DNA of 64,000 nt from Paracentrotus lividus (lineage: Eukaryota > Echinodermata > Echinoidea > Camarodonta > Echinidae). Both the position numbers and the translations under genes were made by a program. The DNA lies in NCBI GenBank assembly GCA_940671915.1, contig CALNVZ010003434.1, positions 3,070,719-3,134,718 of the forward strand, in the 5' to 3' direction. Positions 59,875 through 64,000 of this stretch are shown here, in pieces (the first letter of the stretch is position 1; each line of letters opens with the position of its first letter). A model generated the notes under the pieces. It made no database searches. It saw nothing but the letters and a program-made list of their open reading frames with translations, and had not been told where the DNA came from.

Positions 59875-60595
59875 AACCAGGAGTTGATAAAACATTTTGG
59901 AATGTAGTTTAATTACACCCGTACCAGACGTCCCGACGAAAATTTGACAGCAAGCAAGTCCACTTTGAAAAGAATAAAATAGATGAAAACCTAAGTATCC
60001 AATTTTTGCATGGAGCCCCCAAAGTTCCTGATTGATGCCCGTATTTTGTGTTCACGTTGGTAAATCAGTAACGGTTATCATTTATAACTTAATATCACCA
60101 CTGATTTTTATGAGAAGTAAGGGATGAAATATACAACTTTTAATGATGTTCAAATCTTTTAGCACGGTATTGGATTCGTGATCGCAATATGTCGCTGACA
60201 CAGATATCGGGTCTCCGGTATCGAACTTGCAATATCGGTCAATCAAATAACACAAAGTCCCATATGTTTATCTGTGTGTGGGGTTGAGAGTGTAAGCCCT
60301 ACCGGGTGAGGAAATATGAAAGACAAATAATGTACAAAAGTGTCAAGAATGTGAGCATGCCAGCTTGATGACATACTCGACCTTTTTCTGATGAGAGTGG
60401 TGGGAGAGGGGGATAAATTCTCCTTTCCCTTTGGGGACCATCTCACGTTAGGCGATTATTTATTCTAATCTGGTTATACTTTCAATTGATTTTTTGTTAA
60501 TTATGATGAATTTCATTGAGGAAGCCAGATGTAGGCAAAATACAACCTATAGGGAACGGGACGGGATAGATAAAAATAAGAAAATAAGCTGAAAG

Positions 60596-60662
60596 AGTTT
60601 TTTTTGTTGTTTTGTTGTTGTTGTTGTTTGTTTGTTTGTTTGTTTGTTGTTGCTGTTGTTTG

Positions 60663-60694
<32 letters not shown>

Positions 60695-60740
60695 GTTTTG
60701 TTTTGTTTTTTTTGGGGGGGGGAGGGGGGGGGGGGGTTAC
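60596..60740. repeat. T/G mosaic microsatellite with G runs
   Basis: (ttg)n, (tttg)n, (ttg)n with ctg, (ttttg)n, a T run, then two long G runs separated by one A, over ~145 bp. On the minus strand it gives a false Thr/Lys/Asn/Gln-rich open frame. Confidence 0.9.
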
Positions 60741-63700
60741 AACGTGATAGATACTAAGATGTCGTTGGTAGTAAGTTGACAATGATCCATGACGAATTGA
60801 CATTATGACAGATCATCTACGAGAAAGTTATTTTTAAAATGGAGGATGCTCGACGTATCTTCCGCTACGAATCTTCAAAATATAAATTATGTTCTTTGAT
60901 AAAACGACCATGAAATAGAATTATGTCGTGACCTAATAACATTATATCTTTGCGGAAAATAAAGTTAGGAATTAAACTAGAATTTTGTGCGTCAAAATGA
61001 ATACTTTGAGGACGACAACCGGATAAGGAAATGCGTTTCAATTCCGAGGAATGGCGCTTAAACTACTAACTGAAAAAAATACATGTAGTTAATTTGTTGA
61101 CGTAATGAACAAGATGTGACCGAGATGTTCTTTAATAAATCTTTAAATAAGTTTTTCTCAGCTCCATTGCTGCTATGTAAAATTTTACAATTATTACTGA
61201 AAGAAGACTCATAGCGAAACATTAATTGATCTCTTAAAATTTAAAAAGTAACGTGAATTGCCCTCTAACAAAACACAAAAAATGACTTTCTTTTAAATTT
61301 ACTCGAATATCTGTCTTTACATAAAACATACTGTACATCTCAAATTACATTTAATTCAACAAAACACTGCATAAGAGCGTTAACCATATTCAGCACATAA
61401 TGGGATGTTTTATCATTAATTATTTTGTGTCTGTCATGTGTGGTTTTCGTATAATTTCGGTGCCTTCAGCTAAAATAGAGTTAATCGGTAAACGTTTGAC
61501 ATCATTATTAGAACCATCACTGAATCATTGACACTTCACTGTCATAATATTTTCAAATCTCTTGGCACCTTCATTCAAATAAAAAACGAAACACCGTGAG
61601 GAAATGCTCAAACAAAATACACCTTCTTCATGTCTTTAATTGTTCAGCGAAACTGCTCAAACTAATTGGTGGTAAACATATATCTGCCCTACTTTGTCAA
61701 AAGGAAGCAACTGGCAAAAGTGACATATCCTGTAAAAGAGCAAAATGTGTCCGTCATTTACACTGATGTCAATGTAATCTCCTAATGTCTTAGCTTAAAT
61801 ATTTCAAAGATGGATAACTTTGATACATGAAATTTGGACTCCAAAAAGATGGCACCACATATCATATGAAAACATTGAAAACTCAAATTTGGTTAGCATG
61901 TCAGTTGCTCCCTTTTGCCAAAGTAGGGCAATCATCCTTTACTATCCCATAACAGAATTCTTTAAATAAACCAAAATATTATGCTTTGACAAGCTCATTT
62001 ACCCACCCACACTTTCCTTTTGACAAAGATATTTGAGTATCCATGTTGTTTGATCTTCTTCACTGCACTTTAAGCAAATTTAAGCGAGACAAATTTGTAG
62101 ATTTGTTCTCCTTTGTGTTCGGTGTGGACTGAAGTGCTTGAGTTTAATGAAGTTATAACAAACATAGGGAAGGTGTGTTATAAGAGGTTGAGAAAGACAC
62201 CTTGAAAAAATCTTTGAAGGAAAAGCACTTCACATACTTTGTTACTAATCGCCCACAAGGAGAATATAAATATGTAATTTTCTTACTCTATTCCTATGTC
62301 ATGTTCTTCTTCATTTCCTAGAGCTTCTTAAGTTCTCTTCTTCTTTTTTTTGTGTGTGTTTGTTTTCTCAGTTATTTTTTTTCACCACCGTTTATAATCT
62401 TTAAACGTTTATCTCTTCCTTTTCTTCTTGTATATAGTCTCTTTCTATAGGTGTCCTATTTTCCTCCATATTTCGTTTATATCTGTCTAATATTCTATTC
62501 TCTATTTCGTTATTTTTTACTCTTTTATTATTCTTTTCTCACAAAATCTCAGCCACATCTTATTGATTGTCTACTCGTTTTATACAGCCAGTTTTACCAC
62601 CCCCCTTTGTTATCTTCTTTTCACAATCTCCACTCTCAAATTTTCTTTTCTAGTTCATTCTTCTCTCATTTTTCTCGTCTTCGTATTCCCCTTCTTTTTC
62701 CTCTATTCACATTAATCCATTTCTTTCATCTTCGAATCACGCCTTCCGTCATCTCCTCAAACTATGAAGAGCTCTTGCAAAACAACTCTATAAGATGTAC
62801 ATTCGTAACCATAGCAACGTGTCTGACGTCAGTCCCATTCTCAAGTTTATTTTGGTGTTATCATACCAATACAGTCAAAATATGCAATCACCCCAAACAA
62901 CTTCCAATTTCTCAAGATCAAATAAAGTCGCCATCCTGCATTTGTAATGTAGTTCTTGGAATATCTAAGGGAGAGTGAGGAGAGAGCTGAAGAAGGGGGT
63001 GATTATACATAAAGGCTTACAAATAAACACTCTCTTTGGGAGTATTTTTGAGATGACGAACTGACGAATACCTAAGATTAAAGAAAGCAAATTTGGATAT
63101 ACAATTTTTGCTTTATAGATTGGCCAGATTTAAGTTTTGTATATGAAGACTATGGTTCAAGATTCCACTGACTTTTCATTTAAACGATAAGAAAGGATAA
63201 ACAAAGTTTATTTCTAACAGAGTACAATGACAACAAAATATGATAGTAGGCCAATGGCAACAATGCTCAAAGATGAGTGGCATTATATCGACTAATTGCA
63301 CTGCATTTGAAACTATCTTTTAAGTTTGAATCATAATATTGGCCGCTGATAAAATAATTCTCTTTTCCCGGAAACTTTCATCAGGCACGTAAACTTCTCT
63401 TCAGGATATGTTTTCAAAAATAGAAATGTGCTTCAAATTATCGTTTTGGTCGAAATAAGCAAAAATGAAAGAAACTTCATTCCATTCCGAGGTTTTTTTT
63501 TTCCTGTAAAAAAAAAATAGAAATTTAAAAAAAATTAAAAAAGTTGGTAGGGTTGAAACCCCGGATAAAAGTTAAATGAATAAATAAATGCAATATAGTT
63601 TTGACGGGCACATTTTTTTTCATTATTTTTTTAATATCATTTATTAACAAATTGGTCAAGTCCCTAAATGCTAAATCCATTTTTTTTTCTTCAGAGTTTT

Positions 63701-64000
63701 TATTTACGAGGATTATACAAGTGTTTCCAAATGTTTCCAAGAGTTTTTAATTCTGCATAATTAATACAAAATGAATTTACACACGGAAGAGCTATTGTAT
63801 TAATAACGTCATAACTCGTCTATGAATATAAGTTCATACGCCCACGAAGGGGGGGGTGTCAGCAATACCAATATATCCTAAAGTGTTTCATGTCAAGCGA
63901 CGTAACGGATCACTATAATGGCATAGTAAGCATTCTTGACGGACGAGATCATTTTAGAAGTGACAGTTGGCTGTCGTTTTCCATTCCAAACTTAAATTTA

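Larger units (their letters stand above)
50114..64000. other. Intron or upstream region of the SBSPON-like gene, repeat-bearing
   Basis: No somatomedin-B exon (CxxC...GDCC pattern) was recognised on the minus strand, and no other gene is supported. The repeats found are listed separately. The stretches 51950-53350, 54660-55440 and 60740-63480 show nothing beyond A/T runs and a pyrimidine-rich segment at 62340-62720. Confidence 0.55.

Noticed and set aside
62451..62978. 175-codon open frame on the plus strand
   Set aside because: Pyrimidine-rich low-complexity sequence gives Phe/Leu/Ser/Tyr-rich text without domain features or splice context.
50114..64000. Somatomedin-B exon of the SBSPON-like gene
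   Set aside because: Searched the minus strand for a GDCC-type motif with flanking splice sites and found none.

Overview
The window is AT-rich, intron-rich animal DNA. The signs point to a marine invertebrate deuterostome, most likely an echinoderm: vertebrate-like gene families in many phase-matched exons, frequent tacatgta-type motifs, tRNA-derived SINEs, non-LTR retroelement tails ending in short tandem repeats, and many short foldback (MITE-like) elements. The species cannot be fixed from the sequence alone.

Positions 1-27138 (+ strand) hold most of the gene for clathrin heavy chain (CLTC). I can place 25 coding exons, all in compatible phase and without frameshift. They give about 1,516 residues, from the equivalent of human residue 174 to the stop. 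The first ~173 residues lie left of the window. Exons are GC-richer than their AT-rich introns. Two features of the introns stand out. (i) Seven introns carry same-sense partial copies of the adjoining exon edge; the largest arrays are at 2819-3338 and 5604-6462. (ii) Three successive introns (12971-14001, 14221-15403, 15670-16332) each hold a ~150-nt related sequence that folds like an H/ACA snoRNA.

Positions 27139-36627 are the tail-to-tail interval. It holds the clathrin 3'UTR, then repeats: a perfect-TIR MITE, a SINE, and an array built on a mirror-symmetric GCGAGCGCGAAGCGCGAGC motif.

Positions 36628-50113 (- strand) hold the 3' half of a secreted somatomedin-B/thrombospondin type-1 protein resembling SBSPON (RPE-spondin). 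Four exons with matching phases encode a TSP1 module, a linker, a YCVYF segment and the cysteine-rich C-terminus ending in YIFI. Two of these exons are under 100 nt. An 11.6-kb intron, containing a 158-base gap of N, separates the last two. The signal peptide and somatomedin-B exons were not found and probably lie beyond position 64000.

Positions 50114-64000 appear to be intron of, or upstream sequence to, that gene. They hold microsatellites, foldback elements and a decayed reverse transcriptase. The two genes are unrelated in function: one is the cytosolic vesicle-coat subunit, the other an extracellular matrix-type protein.
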